This document shows positions 24,923-33,768 of a DNA stretch of 64,000 bases, one piece after another. The notes below the pieces were generated by a model, which worked only from the letters and a program-made list of their open reading frames with translations, did not search any database and had not been told where the DNA came from. How positions within the stretch are numbered: position 1 is the first letter of the stretch; each line of letters begins with the position of its first letter. A program made the position numbers and the translations under genes. The stretch is from an uncultured Collinsella sp. (GTDB lineage Bacteria > Actinomycetota > Coriobacteriia > Coriobacteriales > Coriobacteriaceae), in assembly GCA_900546115.1 (NCBI GenBank), contig URBQ01000005.1, positions 17,114-81,113 of the forward strand, written 5' to 3'.

Positions 24923-27133
24923 ATGAAGAAATGGTCATTCGGGGTGCCGGTCTTTTCGGGCCTTGTTTCTTTGGGGCTCCTTTTGGGTTCGCCCTCGATG
25001 TTATACGCCCTTGATTCGAATAACACTGACGAAGGTCCCGCATCTAACGTTGCTATTGCTTCTGTCGAGTCAGGCGTTGATGCTCAGCGCGAATCGACCT
25101 TCGCTGTCGAGCAGAACTCTCAGGTGGATAATGAGACCCCTTCCGAGGTTTCGAATCAAATTATTTGGCATCAGGGGTGGATATCACCCGAAGAAGGGGC
25201 TGGTTTTTGGCGTTGGGGCTTGTCCGACGGAACAATCGCTGTTTCTTCTTGGAGACATATAGACGGTAGCTGGTACTGGTTCGACGACGAAGGTCGAATG
25301 GCTCAGGATGGGTTGGTTCAAGTCGGGGGTGCGACGTATGCCTTCTCCTCTTCGGGCGCAATGCGTGTCGGCTGGTACCTAGATTCTACGGGCTCCACTT
25401 CTGCTTGGCGTTATTTCTCCGGTTCTGGCGCCATGGTAAAAGGCTGGCTTTCAGACGGCAGCAACTGGTATTGGCTGGATGATGAGGGCAAGATGGTCCA
25501 CGATGCGATGCTGCAGATTGGGGGAGCCACGTATGGATTCTCTTCTTCTGGTGCAATGCTTATCGGATGGCATCTTGATGCTTCTGTCTGGCATTATTTT
25601 TCCGGCTCTGGCGCTCTGGTAAAGGGCTGGCTCTCGGATGGGGGTCGTTGGTACTGGCTTGATCCTGCAGACGGTTCTATGGCCACCGGGCTGAATGAAT
25701 GCAATGGCACCTCTTATATCTTTAACAGTTCAGGGGCCATGCTATCCTCCCAGTGGGCACTTATTGACAACAACTGGTATTACGCTGACTCCAACGGCTT
25801 ACTGCATGGAGGTTGGTTACTTCTAGGGAATTCTTGGTATTACCTGGATCCAGGAAGCCATATTATGCTCACGGGCTTTGTGCAAGTGGGCTCGTCCACC
25901 TATTTCCTTACGAGCTCAGGTGCCATGGCAACAGGCTGGGCACTTGCTGATGGTACTTGGTATTACGCCGCATCAAACGGAGCTATTCAACGAGGGCGAT
26001 GGATAAAGTCCGGAAGCGCCTGGTATTACCTTGATGATGTATCCGGCGCAATGCGTACTGGTGAATTTGCGGTAGGAAGCAAGCGCTATTTTTCTTATGA
26101 TTCCGGTGCAATGGCATCTTCGTGCTGGATCAACTTGAACGATGGTATGGCATGGGCGAATTCGTCTGGAGCACTGAGCGAGCCGTTGCCTACTTCATCT
26201 GATGGATCTCCTGTAGTCGCTGATCGTACTGACTCGTCTTCATTGCCAGGTGTGATTCATATTGGAGATGCGGTTTTCTATGCGGATGCGAATGGTGTCG
26301 TTAACGTGGCGTCTGGTTGGATTATGTCGAAAGACGCTTCTGACGAAAGTGGCAATACTTGGTACTACGCATCTTCCAATGGTGTCCTTAAGTCTGGTTG
26401 GCAATATGTCAACGGTGCGTGGTATTGGATGGACCCTTCCACATTCAAGATGAAAACTGGATGGCTTAATGACGGCGGTACGTGGTACTGGCTCCAGCCT
26501 TCGGGTGCCATGTTTGCTAACGGGTGGCTGAAAATCGATGGCGTTGACTATTACTTCAATGCAAGTGGTGCATGGTTGAATACGTCTGGTTCTGTTTTGG
26601 GGGTCAATAGGTCCAGCTTGGTCAATTGGCTTATGAGCCACGAAAACGACGGCTATTACCGTGGAACACGCTACGACACGCATCTCAGCCAGGAAACGTG
26701 CATGTACCCAAAGGGTGATCCGCGTTGGGACGGTTATACGGGCATGAATTGTGGTGGATTTGTATCGCATGCATATATGAAGGCGGGCGGGAATTTAGCT
26801 CCCATTGCCGCCGAGCAGAGCCATTCCCCTTGGAGTGGAGGTCCCGGAAGGGGCGGCTGCGTAAACGCTTATCGTTGGTACGGCTACGCTATCGATACGT
26901 GTGCGAACGTGACTTATTTCAACTCTATTGATGAGTTGTTACGTAGTGGTTTGGCTCGTAAGGGGGACATTGTGTTCTTCAATCCTTACAACCCATATGC
27001 GGACGATAGCCACATTGGCTTTTTCTGGGGCAATTCGCCGAGCGAAAATTTGTTCTGGCATAGTGATGGTTATGGAAATCGCATCTCCGGTTTGACCGCT
27101 TTGGGCCCATCGAAAGTAATACTGATTCGTTAG
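24923..27133 (+). CDS. Choline-binding-type protein with NlpC/P60-like amidase domain
   Basis: A 736-residue secreted protein: signal peptide 1-30 (MKKWSFG then a hydrophobic core), about 40 linker residues, many aromatic cell-wall-binding repeats (about 75-565), then a C-terminal cysteine-peptidase domain of about 180 residues. The likely nucleophile is Cys in TGMNCGGFVSHAY (near 607) and the His is in SHIGFFWG (near 696), as in NlpC/P60 or CHAP enzymes that cut peptidoglycan stem peptides. Start choice is uncertain: ATG 24923 gives a normal signal peptide but has no clear ribosome site; GTG 24902 is in frame upstream. Confidence 0.85.
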   Translation: MKKWSFGVPVFSGLVSLGLLLGSPSMLYALDSNNTDEGPASNVAIASVESGVDAQRESTFAVEQNSQVDNETPSEVSNQIIWHQGWISPEEGAGFWRWGLSDGTIAVSSWRHIDGSWYWFDDEGRMAQDGLVQVGGATYAFSSSGAMRVGWYLDSTGSTSAWRYFSGSGAMVKGWLSDGSNWYWLDDEGKMVHDAMLQIGGATYGFSSSGAMLIGWHLDASVWHYFSGSGALVKGWLSDGGRWYWLDPADGSMATGLNECNGTSYIFNSSGAMLSSQWALIDNNWYYADSNGLLHGGWLLLGNSWYYLDPGSHIMLTGFVQVGSSTYFLTSSGAMATGWALADGTWYYAASNGAIQRGRWIKSGSAWYYLDDVSGAMRTGEFAVGSKRYFSYDSGAMASSCWINLNDGMAWANSSGALSEPLPTSSDGSPVVADRTDSSSLPGVIHIGDAVFYADANGVVNVASGWIMSKDASDESGNTWYYASSNGVLKSGWQYVNGAWYWMDPSTFKMKTGWLNDGGTWYWLQPSGAMFANGWLKIDGVDYYFNASGAWLNTSGSVLGVNRSSLVNWLMSHENDGYYRGTRYDTHLSQETCMYPKGDPRWDGYTGMNCGGFVSHAYMKAGGNLAPIAAEQSHSPWSGGPGRGGCVNAYRWYGYAIDTCANVTYFNSIDELLRSGLARKGDIVFFNPYNPYADDSHIGFFWGNSPSENLFWHSDGYGNRISGLTALGPSKVILIR

Positions 27134-27144
27134 AATTCCGAGTT

Positions 27145-27175
27145 GTAGGGGACTCTCTGGGCCCCCTACCTTTTT
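27145..27175 (+). terminator. Rho-independent terminator
   Basis: A stem (27145-27151 with 27163-27169) followed by CTTTTT, just after the NlpC/P60-type gene. Confidence 0.75.
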
Positions 27176-27398
27176 GACATCTGGTTTGAAAGTTTATTTG
27201 AAGTCGGTATTCTTGGGGGCAAGAGGAGGGGGCAATGAGCCTGCGGGTTCAACCCTGCCGGTAAGTTCTTCTTTTCTTTGCAGCATTGCGCCCAACTATT
27301 TATTGTCCTAGATGGCATCTTGTCCTGTTAGATGTTCGGGAATCTTTCATAGCTATGCTGTAAGCTAGACGCAATCAAGAGCGAATGACGAGGTTTAC

Positions 27399-29132
27399 AT
27401 GAACAAACATCTTAAGTTGTTTTCGGCATTGTTGGTGCTGATGCTCTTTGCGCCCGTTTCTATGTTTGTATGCCCTGCGGATGCAGAGGCTGCTCAGACT
27501 CTGGTTGAGAATTCTTGGCGTTATGAGGGTGGACAATTAGTTTCAGATGATGCTTCTTCCGAAGAAGACGGAATAGCTTTATTGTCTATGGACGCTCTTC
27601 CCGATGGGGTTACAGCTCAGGGCATTGACGTCAGCGAGCACCAAGGGCGTATTGATTGGGACGCAGTTAAAGCTTCTGGCATCGATTTCGCTATTCTGCG
27701 CGTTGGGTTTGGCGCTCCGTCTTTCGGCGGTCGAGTTGACTATCAATTTAATCGAAATATTTCTGAGTGCGAGCGACTCGGAATTCCCTACGGCGTCTAT
27801 GTCTATTCATATGCTTTTGATAATCAACAGGCAGCCGATGAGGCATCAATGGTGATCAATTGCCTTTCTGGGCATAATCCAAGATTGCCGGTGTATTACG
27901 ATCTTGAGGATAACTCGATAATTGCAAATGGACGTCAAACCGGAATTGCATTGAGGGCGCAGGTTTTTTGTAATAGGATTTCTGCCGCAGGATATGAGCC
28001 TGGTATTTATGCAAATTTAAATTGGTTTAACAACATTTTGACTGACTCTGTATTTAAGAGTAGCTCTTGGGATCATTGGATTGCTCAATATAACTCGCAA
28101 TGTGACTATACCGGCAATTACAGTTTTTGGCAGTATAAGAGCAACGGAAAAGTCCCTGGAATCAACGGCAACGTTGATATGAACTACGCGTATGTTGATG
28201 TCTCCCTTTATCATTGGCAACTAATTGACAGCACCTGGTATTATGCAGCCTCCAACGGCAAGGCGTATACCGGATGGTTGTTTCAGAGTGGCACGTGGTA
28301 CTGGCTCGAGCCCGACGTGGGCGGTGCCATGGCTACCGGCCTTCACGAGTGCAACGGCTCCCTGTACTGGTTTAATTCGTCCGGCGCGATGGCGACCGGG
28401 TGGGTCCTCGACGGCGGGACCTGGTACTACGCGACTGGCTCCGGCGCGCTGGCGCGCGGCCCCGTATCCGTCGGCGGCGTGCCCTACTGCTTCGACGCCT
28501 GGATGGGTGCCATGCTGACGGGCTACCAGACGGACGCGCAGGGCGTCCGCCGCTACTTCGGCAGCTGCGGTCCCCTTAACGGCTGGGGCCTCGTCGACGG
28601 CTCCTGGTATTGGTTCGCTGACGGTATCGCCTCGACCGGCTGGCTTTACACCGGCGGCTCCTGGTACTGGCTCGACCCCGACGCGGGCGGCGCCATGGCG
28701 ACGGGCCTCCATTCGTGCAACGGTTCCGCATACTGGTTCAACAGCTCCGGCGCAATGGCGACCGGATGGGTCCTCGACGGCGGGACCTGGTACTACGCGA
28801 CTGGCTCCGGCGCCCTCGCCTCCGGCTGGCTCAACCTAAACGGTGCGTGGTACTGGCTCGATCCCTCGACGCACGCCATGGCCACTGGGCTCCACGAGTG
28901 CAACGGCTCCGCGTACTGGTTCAACGCCTCCGGCGCGATGACGACCGGTTGGGTCCTCGACGGCGGCACCTGGTACTACGCGACGGGATCAGGCGTGCTG
29001 GCCTCCGGCTGGGCATACGTCGGCGGCGCCTGGTACTGGCTTGACCCCACGACGCACGCAATGACTACGGGTGTTCAAGAAATCGATGGGGTGCAATACT
29101 CTTTTGCTAGCAATGGTGTATGGCTTGGCTAG
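27399..29132 (+). CDS. GH25 muramidase with choline-binding-type repeats
   Basis: A 577-residue secreted lysozyme. Signal peptide 1-32; GH25 catalytic domain about 73-270 with GIDVSEHQG (Asp77) and the catalytic pair Asp168/Glu170 in VYYDLED; cell-wall-binding repeats from about 275 to the end. It cleaves the glycan backbone of peptidoglycan, probably as an autolysin like pneumococcal LytC, which is also a GH25 enzyme with such repeats. The catalytic half is AT-rich, whereas the repeat DNA from about 28290 to 29065 is strikingly GC-rich, and 65 bases of it (28821-28885) recur exactly in the next gene. This points to exchange of repeat cassettes. GAGG precedes the start. Confidence 0.93.
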   Translation: MNKHLKLFSALLVLMLFAPVSMFVCPADAEAAQTLVENSWRYEGGQLVSDDASSEEDGIALLSMDALPDGVTAQGIDVSEHQGRIDWDAVKASGIDFAILRVGFGAPSFGGRVDYQFNRNISECERLGIPYGVYVYSYAFDNQQAADEASMVINCLSGHNPRLPVYYDLEDNSIIANGRQTGIALRAQVFCNRISAAGYEPGIYANLNWFNNILTDSVFKSSSWDHWIAQYNSQCDYTGNYSFWQYKSNGKVPGINGNVDMNYAYVDVSLYHWQLIDSTWYYAASNGKAYTGWLFQSGTWYWLEPDVGGAMATGLHECNGSLYWFNSSGAMATGWVLDGGTWYYATGSGALARGPVSVGGVPYCFDAWMGAMLTGYQTDAQGVRRYFGSCGPLNGWGLVDGSWYWFADGIASTGWLYTGGSWYWLDPDAGGAMATGLHSCNGSAYWFNSSGAMATGWVLDGGTWYYATGSGALASGWLNLNGAWYWLDPSTHAMATGLHECNGSAYWFNASGAMTTGWVLDGGTWYYATGSGVLASGWAYVGGAWYWLDPTTHAMTTGVQEIDGVQYSFASNGVWLG

Positions 29133-29232
29133 CAGCTCTTCTTTAATTGCTTTTTTCTAATTACATATTGCTCTTAGCCATCCATTTGTAGACTATGTTT
29201 ATGTAAAAATTGGTTACTACTGGGGGCTGCAC

Positions 29233-30825
29233 ATGGCAAGGAAAAAGCGAATAACATTAATCCTAATCATTCTTTCAACCCTACTGCTCGCTGGGCCCGG
29301 TGTGGTTGATATCGCGAACGCAGAACCCATAAGCTCCTCTATCCCTACTGATATTGAGAGGCAATCCGTCCCCTCGACTCTTTCTCCTTCCGATTCAATC
29401 GATGATGGTCCTGCTCAAGAATCCGTTAAATGGAATCTGGGTTGGAATTCGTTTGACGGCAACTGGTTCTATGTGGATTCAGTCAATCCGGTCTCGTTGC
29501 ATTCTGGCTGGCTCTATACCAATGGGGCCTGGTACTGGCTCGATCCCTCGACGCACGCCATGGCCATCGGGCTCCATGAGTGCAATGGCTCCGCATACTG
29601 GTTCAATGGCTCCGGCGCGATGGCGACCGGATGGGTGCTCGACGGCGGGACCTGGTACTACGCGACGGGCTCAGGCGCGCTGGCCTCCGGCTGGCTCAAC
29701 CTAAACGGTGCGTGGTACTGGCTCGATCCCTCGACGCACGCCATGGCCACGGGCGTTCAAACTATCGGATCATGTGAATACATATTTAATAGTACCGGCA
29801 AGATGATGGCTAATTGCTGGTCAAACGGTGATGGGTCTTGGATGTATCATTCGTCATCCAGCGGCGCAATTGACCTTAAAGGCATCATGACCGATTCGGG
29901 AATCCAGCTGATTGACGACGACGGTAATGCCAGAACTGGTTGGATTGAGAGTCAGGGTGCTCGATATTATTGTTCTGCTAGTGGAGTAATTCTGACTGGG
30001 TGGCAGCAAATTGCTGGGTCTTGGTATTACTTTAACCCGGATGGTCGAATGGCGACCGGCTGGCTAAACGATGGCAGCAACTGGTACTGGCTGGATTCCG
30101 CTTCTGGCGCGATGAAAACGGGATGGCTTTCCCTTGGGGGCACATGGTATTACCTTGATGCCGCACGTGGGGGAGTAATGTTGAGCAACGGTTGGTATTG
30201 GATCGGCTCTACTGACTACAAGTTCAGTTCATCCGGCGCAATGGTTGGCGCTTGGGTCGATGTCCCGTGCTATTTGCAGTACCCGGAACTTCCTACTGGC
30301 TGTGAGTCGGTTGCCCTTACAAACTTGCTTAACTACTATGGTTTCGGTTTAGGTAAGACGATTATTGCGGATTATTACTTGCCCAAGGGAAGCAACGGCA
30401 ACTTTGTTACCGCCTTTGATGGCAACCCAAGGCGTAGCAGCGGGGGTCTCATGGGATGCGTCGCCCCTGCGATTACTATTGCTGGTAATAACTTTCTGCG
30501 CGCTGCGGGAAGTATCATGCAGGCAAAAGACGTTTCTTTCTCGTCAATTTCTTCCATTAAGAACAGACTGACCTGTGGACAACCTGTTGAGATGTGGAAT
30601 ACCGAATGGGGAAGTTGGCCAGGAGGCCGTTATGCTGCTCGTTGGTATAACGGGCATTCCTATGGTCTGTGGGGCGGTAATCATGCCGTAGTCCTTAAAG
30701 GCTATGATGACGAGCAGGGAATTGTCTATCTTTCGGATTCGATTAACGGCAATGTTACGCGAAATGCCCAGGTGTTCTTCGGCACGTGGCAACAGATGGA
30801 TAGCCAGGCTGTGGTAATTGAATAG
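29233..30825 (+). CDS. Choline-binding-type protein with C39-like peptidase domain
   Basis: A 530-residue secreted protein. Signal peptide 1-31 (MARKKRITLIL core); cell-wall-binding repeats about 70-340; C-terminal papain-like domain of the peptidase C39-like type, with nucleophile Cys in LPTGCESVALTNLL (near 356) and His in NHAVVLKGYDD (near 482), then an Asp/Asn segment. Substrate unknown: such domains cut glycine-rich or stem peptides. A short GC-rich repeat block (about 29505-29760) sits in an otherwise AT-rich gene and matches the preceding gene. GGGGG precedes the start. Confidence 0.87.
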   Translation: MARKKRITLILIILSTLLLAGPGVVDIANAEPISSSIPTDIERQSVPSTLSPSDSIDDGPAQESVKWNLGWNSFDGNWFYVDSVNPVSLHSGWLYTNGAWYWLDPSTHAMAIGLHECNGSAYWFNGSGAMATGWVLDGGTWYYATGSGALASGWLNLNGAWYWLDPSTHAMATGVQTIGSCEYIFNSTGKMMANCWSNGDGSWMYHSSSSGAIDLKGIMTDSGIQLIDDDGNARTGWIESQGARYYCSASGVILTGWQQIAGSWYYFNPDGRMATGWLNDGSNWYWLDSASGAMKTGWLSLGGTWYYLDAARGGVMLSNGWYWIGSTDYKFSSSGAMVGAWVDVPCYLQYPELPTGCESVALTNLLNYYGFGLGKTIIADYYLPKGSNGNFVTAFDGNPRRSSGGLMGCVAPAITIAGNNFLRAAGSIMQAKDVSFSSISSIKNRLTCGQPVEMWNTEWGSWPGGRYAARWYNGHSYGLWGGNHAVVLKGYDDEQGIVYLSDSINGNVTRNAQVFFGTWQQMDSQAVVIE

Positions 30826-30835
30826 CCATGATGCT

Positions 30836-30868
30836 AAAAGGGGAGAGCTCGTCGAGCTCTCCCCTTTT
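30836..30868. terminator. Bidirectional terminator
   Basis: A perfect 16-bp inverted repeat with a one-base centre, with A-tract and T-tract on its two sides, sits between convergent genes (C39-like gene on plus, licB on minus). It can stop transcription from both sides. Confidence 0.92.
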
Positions 30869-30886
30869 ACTATATTGTTAATCAAG

Positions 30887-31828
30887 CTACGCCGTCTTAT
30901 TACGTCCAAATAGTTCGTCCCAGTTACTAGCTGCCAAAACTGTTCCGCATACAATTACAACGCAGCAGATTACGGATGCCATATCGGGAATTGTTCCAAG
31001 CAAGATCAGGCCAAAGACCACCGACCATGCCGAATAGGAGATATTCAGAGCCATCGCACGCGCTGCTCCGATTGCCGCAATCCCCTTGTAATAGAACAGA
31101 TAGGATGCAGTTCCTGCGAGTCCGGCGAGTGCAATAATCAATGTAGGCATGCTCGGGATGGCACCCAGCGTGAAATGCCATGCTCCGAAGAGGGGGAGTA
31201 CAAGCACTCCATAAACAAGCGCACTTGTAGTTTCGCGGATTTGCAAAGCCGTTTCGTCATCAACGGCATCATCTTTCATTCCCCATGCGCACAGCACCGC
31301 TTCGGATCCCCATCCGATAACAGCAAGCACCGCGCCGAGTAAGCCGAGGGGGGCATTTGCAATCTCGCTCGATCCGGCCGATAGATAGCCCATCGTCATT
31401 ACGCCGCAAAGAGCAACGAGAAGGGAAAGAATCTGTCCTTTGCCCATTTTCTCCTTCAGCAGCACGAAAGAAAGGAATGCTCCGACAGCGGGATAGAAGG
31501 CGGATATAATTGCCGTGTAGGCTGCTCCGATATTATTAATCGCCAATACGTATCCGGTCATTCCGATAGGTCCACCGAGCAGTGCGCCGGCGATGACGAC
31601 CTTGCCCGAACGAGTTTTAAGTGCAGCGAGCGTGTCTTTTAATCTGCCTCGAACTCCCATGTACCCAAAGAGCCAAATCGCACAGAAGGCATCATGGAGA
31701 AAAGATCCCGCAATGGAGGCACATGCAAGCGCTTCCGCCGATCCAATATAGGGCGCGAGCGCCAAACCGATTCCAAGTATTACTGTATCAAGGCCCCAAA
31801 GAAGACCGCTAAAAAAGCCGAATTGCAT
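30887..31828 (-). CDS. licB: LicB-type choline permease (DMT superfamily)
   Basis: A 313-residue membrane protein with about ten hydrophobic segments. It matches the LicB pattern known from pneumococcal and Haemophilus lic loci: GLLWGLDTVILG at the N-terminus, GALLGGPIGM near 85, and VIGWGSEAVLCAWGM near 170. LicB brings in choline for phosphocholine synthesis. It begins two bases after the stop of the licC-licA fusion, with AAGGTGAG overlapping that stop, so the two are translationally coupled. Its place between choline-binding protein genes strongly supports the function. Confidence 0.88.
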   Translation of the reverse strand: MQFGFFSGLLWGLDTVILGIGLALAPYIGSAEALACASIAGSFLHDAFCAIWLFGYMGVRGRLKDTLAALKTRSGKVVIAGALLGGPIGMTGYVLAINNIGAAYTAIISAFYPAVGAFLSFVLLKEKMGKGQILSLLVALCGVMTMGYLSAGSSEIANAPLGLLGAVLAVIGWGSEAVLCAWGMKDDAVDDETALQIRETTSALVYGVLVLPLFGAWHFTLGAIPSMPTLIIALAGLAGTASYLFYYKGIAAIGAARAMALNISYSAWSVVFGLILLGTIPDMASVICCVVIVCGTVLAASNWDELFGRNKTA

Positions 31829-31830
31829 CG

Positions 31831-33603
31831 TTACTCACCTTTTCGATAGATCTCCAGTGCCTTTTTAAGGTATTTGGCACTGTAATTGAAGTAGATATAG
31901 AGCCATTCGCCTACGAAGTCGCCTTCGGCTTCTTTCAGAAGAGACCAGAGGTACCAGCACCATCCTGCAAGGGCAATGTGCGCATAGTTATGTGCAACTT
32001 CGTTGTTTGTTGCCTTGCGCCCAAAATATGCATCAAGCGCGCGGTCGACTTCATCTTCGGAAAGCTCGCAGCAGACACTGCACGTTCCAAAATCGTTTGC
32101 ATAATCGCTCATGCCAGCATATTCCCAGTCAATGAGATAGTACTTGTCGTTTTCATCGATAAGGAAATTGAGGTAAAAGAAGTCATTGTGACAAAGGCAT
32201 TTTGGCGCATTGTCGGCCTGGACAAAGTGCTCCAATTCATCGATTTCGGCGGCCATTTCCCTGTAGCCTGGAATGTCGATAGGGCCTTTTTCCAGAAGAA
32301 GTGATTCGTAGCGCTTCGCTTCGAGGTAGAAGTCAAATTCGGTTTCGACATTTGCACTGCTCTCGTGAAGCGAACGACACATCTGCATCATTCGATTCAT
32401 TTGGGCATCATCATGCGGATCAGGCTGCTTTGCGTTGGGTACAAACTTCGAAATTTTCCAACCGCGCTTTGGGTCCTCATGAATGAACGTGTCGTCAAGG
32501 CCGAGTTCCTTGGCCTTTTTAAGTGCGGCTACTTCTCCATTTCTGTTAATAAGCAGTTCGGTCCCGACTCCCGGATGGCGGTAAACGTACTCTCCGTCAT
32601 TGGTTCTAAAGTGGCACGATAGATTCGTAAGACCTTGTTTAAGGGGATAAACGTCGTGAATCTCTGATTTGGAGCAGCCGAGCACTTGCTCGATGTTATC
32701 GAAAATATCGGAGTCAACGTTTTCGATAAAATGCGGATCAAAGGCACGCAGTTCATCAAGAGAATCGAATTCGTTGATCTCGCCCTCAGGATACTTTTTG
32801 ATCACCATATCGAGCTCCTTGATGTGCTCGATATATAGATCTTCCCAAAGCTTGTCCGTTGTTTCGGGCTTGTTATATTCCGTTTCGAGAATCTGCTTAA
32901 ATGCAAGCGAGAAGGCTTTATCAAAGTAGACATGTCCGAGCATATACCAAGCATCGGAACCGCCAATCGTAACATTGGTGATTCTGTCCATTGCTCCGGT
33001 TTGAATGCACCATTCTTTGGTGGCGCCTTCAGCATATTGAGCAGAATAAAATGCTTTCCAAACGTATGCTTCAAACGGATTGTTTAGAAGGTAATCATCG
33101 CTTGAACAAATATAGGTGTTGCCAAGCCGCTCTTTTACGCACATAAGCGATGCGTGGTTATTTTTGGATGCATATTCGTTGTTGACGACAATCGAAACGC
33201 CGAACTTGCTTTCGAGATAGAAGAAATACTCTTTTTTATAGCCGACAACGACGGTGATATTGCTGATACCTGCGTCTTGCAGCTGCCTAATCTGACGTTC
33301 GATGAGAATCTCACCACGTACCTTTAAAAGGCCTTTGGGCTTTTCATACGAAATGGGAGCAAAGCGGCTCGAAAGCCCCGCAGCCAATATCACTGCGTTT
33401 TCAACCTTATAGGGGTGAAGTGCTTCGTAACCGTTGTCGGTTAGGCTGTCCGATTCGAGAAGGCCTTCATTCGTAAGCTCTTTATTTGCTGCGTTTACCG
33501 ATCCAAGTGAGAGGCCAGTGCGCTCGGCAACTTCTCGCTGGCTGGCATATGGGTTCTTTAGGTATTCGTACAGAACAGTAAAGTTACGCTTGGTCAGTTC
33601 CAC
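31831..33603 (-). CDS. licC-licA: Fused HTH - CTP:phosphocholine cytidylyltransferase - choline kinase
   Basis: A 590-residue three-part protein. Residues 1-60 form a winged helix (SQREVAERTGLSLGSVNAA). Residues about 68-300 are a nucleotidyltransferase with AAGLSSRFAP and the KPKGLL lysine, as in LicC. Residues about 330-590 are a choline/ethanolamine kinase-type domain with the Brenner motif CHNDFFYLNFL (near 467) and YLIDWEYAGMSD (near 485), as in LicA. Together they would turn choline into CDP-choline. I start at GTG 33603, seven bases after GGAGG; the frame is open to 33717 without a ribosome site and across the putative promoter. The HTH suggests self-regulation or choline sensing. It is first in an operon with licB. 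Confidence 0.9.
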   Translation of the reverse strand: MELTKRNFTVLYEYLKNPYASQREVAERTGLSLGSVNAANKELTNEGLLESDSLTDNGYEALHPYKVENAVILAAGLSSRFAPISYEKPKGLLKVRGEILIERQIRQLQDAGISNITVVVGYKKEYFFYLESKFGVSIVVNNEYASKNNHASLMCVKERLGNTYICSSDDYLLNNPFEAYVWKAFYSAQYAEGATKEWCIQTGAMDRITNVTIGGSDAWYMLGHVYFDKAFSLAFKQILETEYNKPETTDKLWEDLYIEHIKELDMVIKKYPEGEINEFDSLDELRAFDPHFIENVDSDIFDNIEQVLGCSKSEIHDVYPLKQGLTNLSCHFRTNDGEYVYRHPGVGTELLINRNGEVAALKKAKELGLDDTFIHEDPKRGWKISKFVPNAKQPDPHDDAQMNRMMQMCRSLHESSANVETEFDFYLEAKRYESLLLEKGPIDIPGYREMAAEIDELEHFVQADNAPKCLCHNDFFYLNFLIDENDKYYLIDWEYAGMSDYANDFGTCSVCCELSEDEVDRALDAYFGRKATNNEVAHNYAHIALAGWCWYLWSLLKEAEGDFVGEWLYIYFNYSAKYLKKALEIYRKGE

Positions 33604-33652
33604 TGCAGGCCTCCAATTAAGATGTTCATTGCTTAGGGAAAGAATAGAATGA

Positions 33653-33669
33653 TTGAACGTTATGTTCAA
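33653..33669. promoter_or_regulatory. Palindromic candidate operator upstream of licC-licA
   Basis: TTGAACGTTATGTTCAA, a 6-bp perfect inverted repeat with a 5-base spacer, lies 50 bases upstream of the GTG start and 100 bases before the divergent repeat-protein gene. Half-site-like GTTCA and TGAAC occur nearby (33624-33628, 33693-33697). It could be bound by the HTH domain of the fusion protein itself. Confidence 0.5.
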
Positions 33670-33768
33670 TTTAATATATTTATCTACATAGACTGAACAG
33701 ACAGTAACGAAAATCAATCCTGGAATGTGGATTAAAATAAATAAATGAGATATCTGGGAGGGTCGCTT

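Noticed and set aside
28260..29070. Short regular DNA repeats considered as a CRISPR array
   Set aside because: The repeats are in frame, code for cell-wall-binding units and vary in length; there are no spacers or cas genes.
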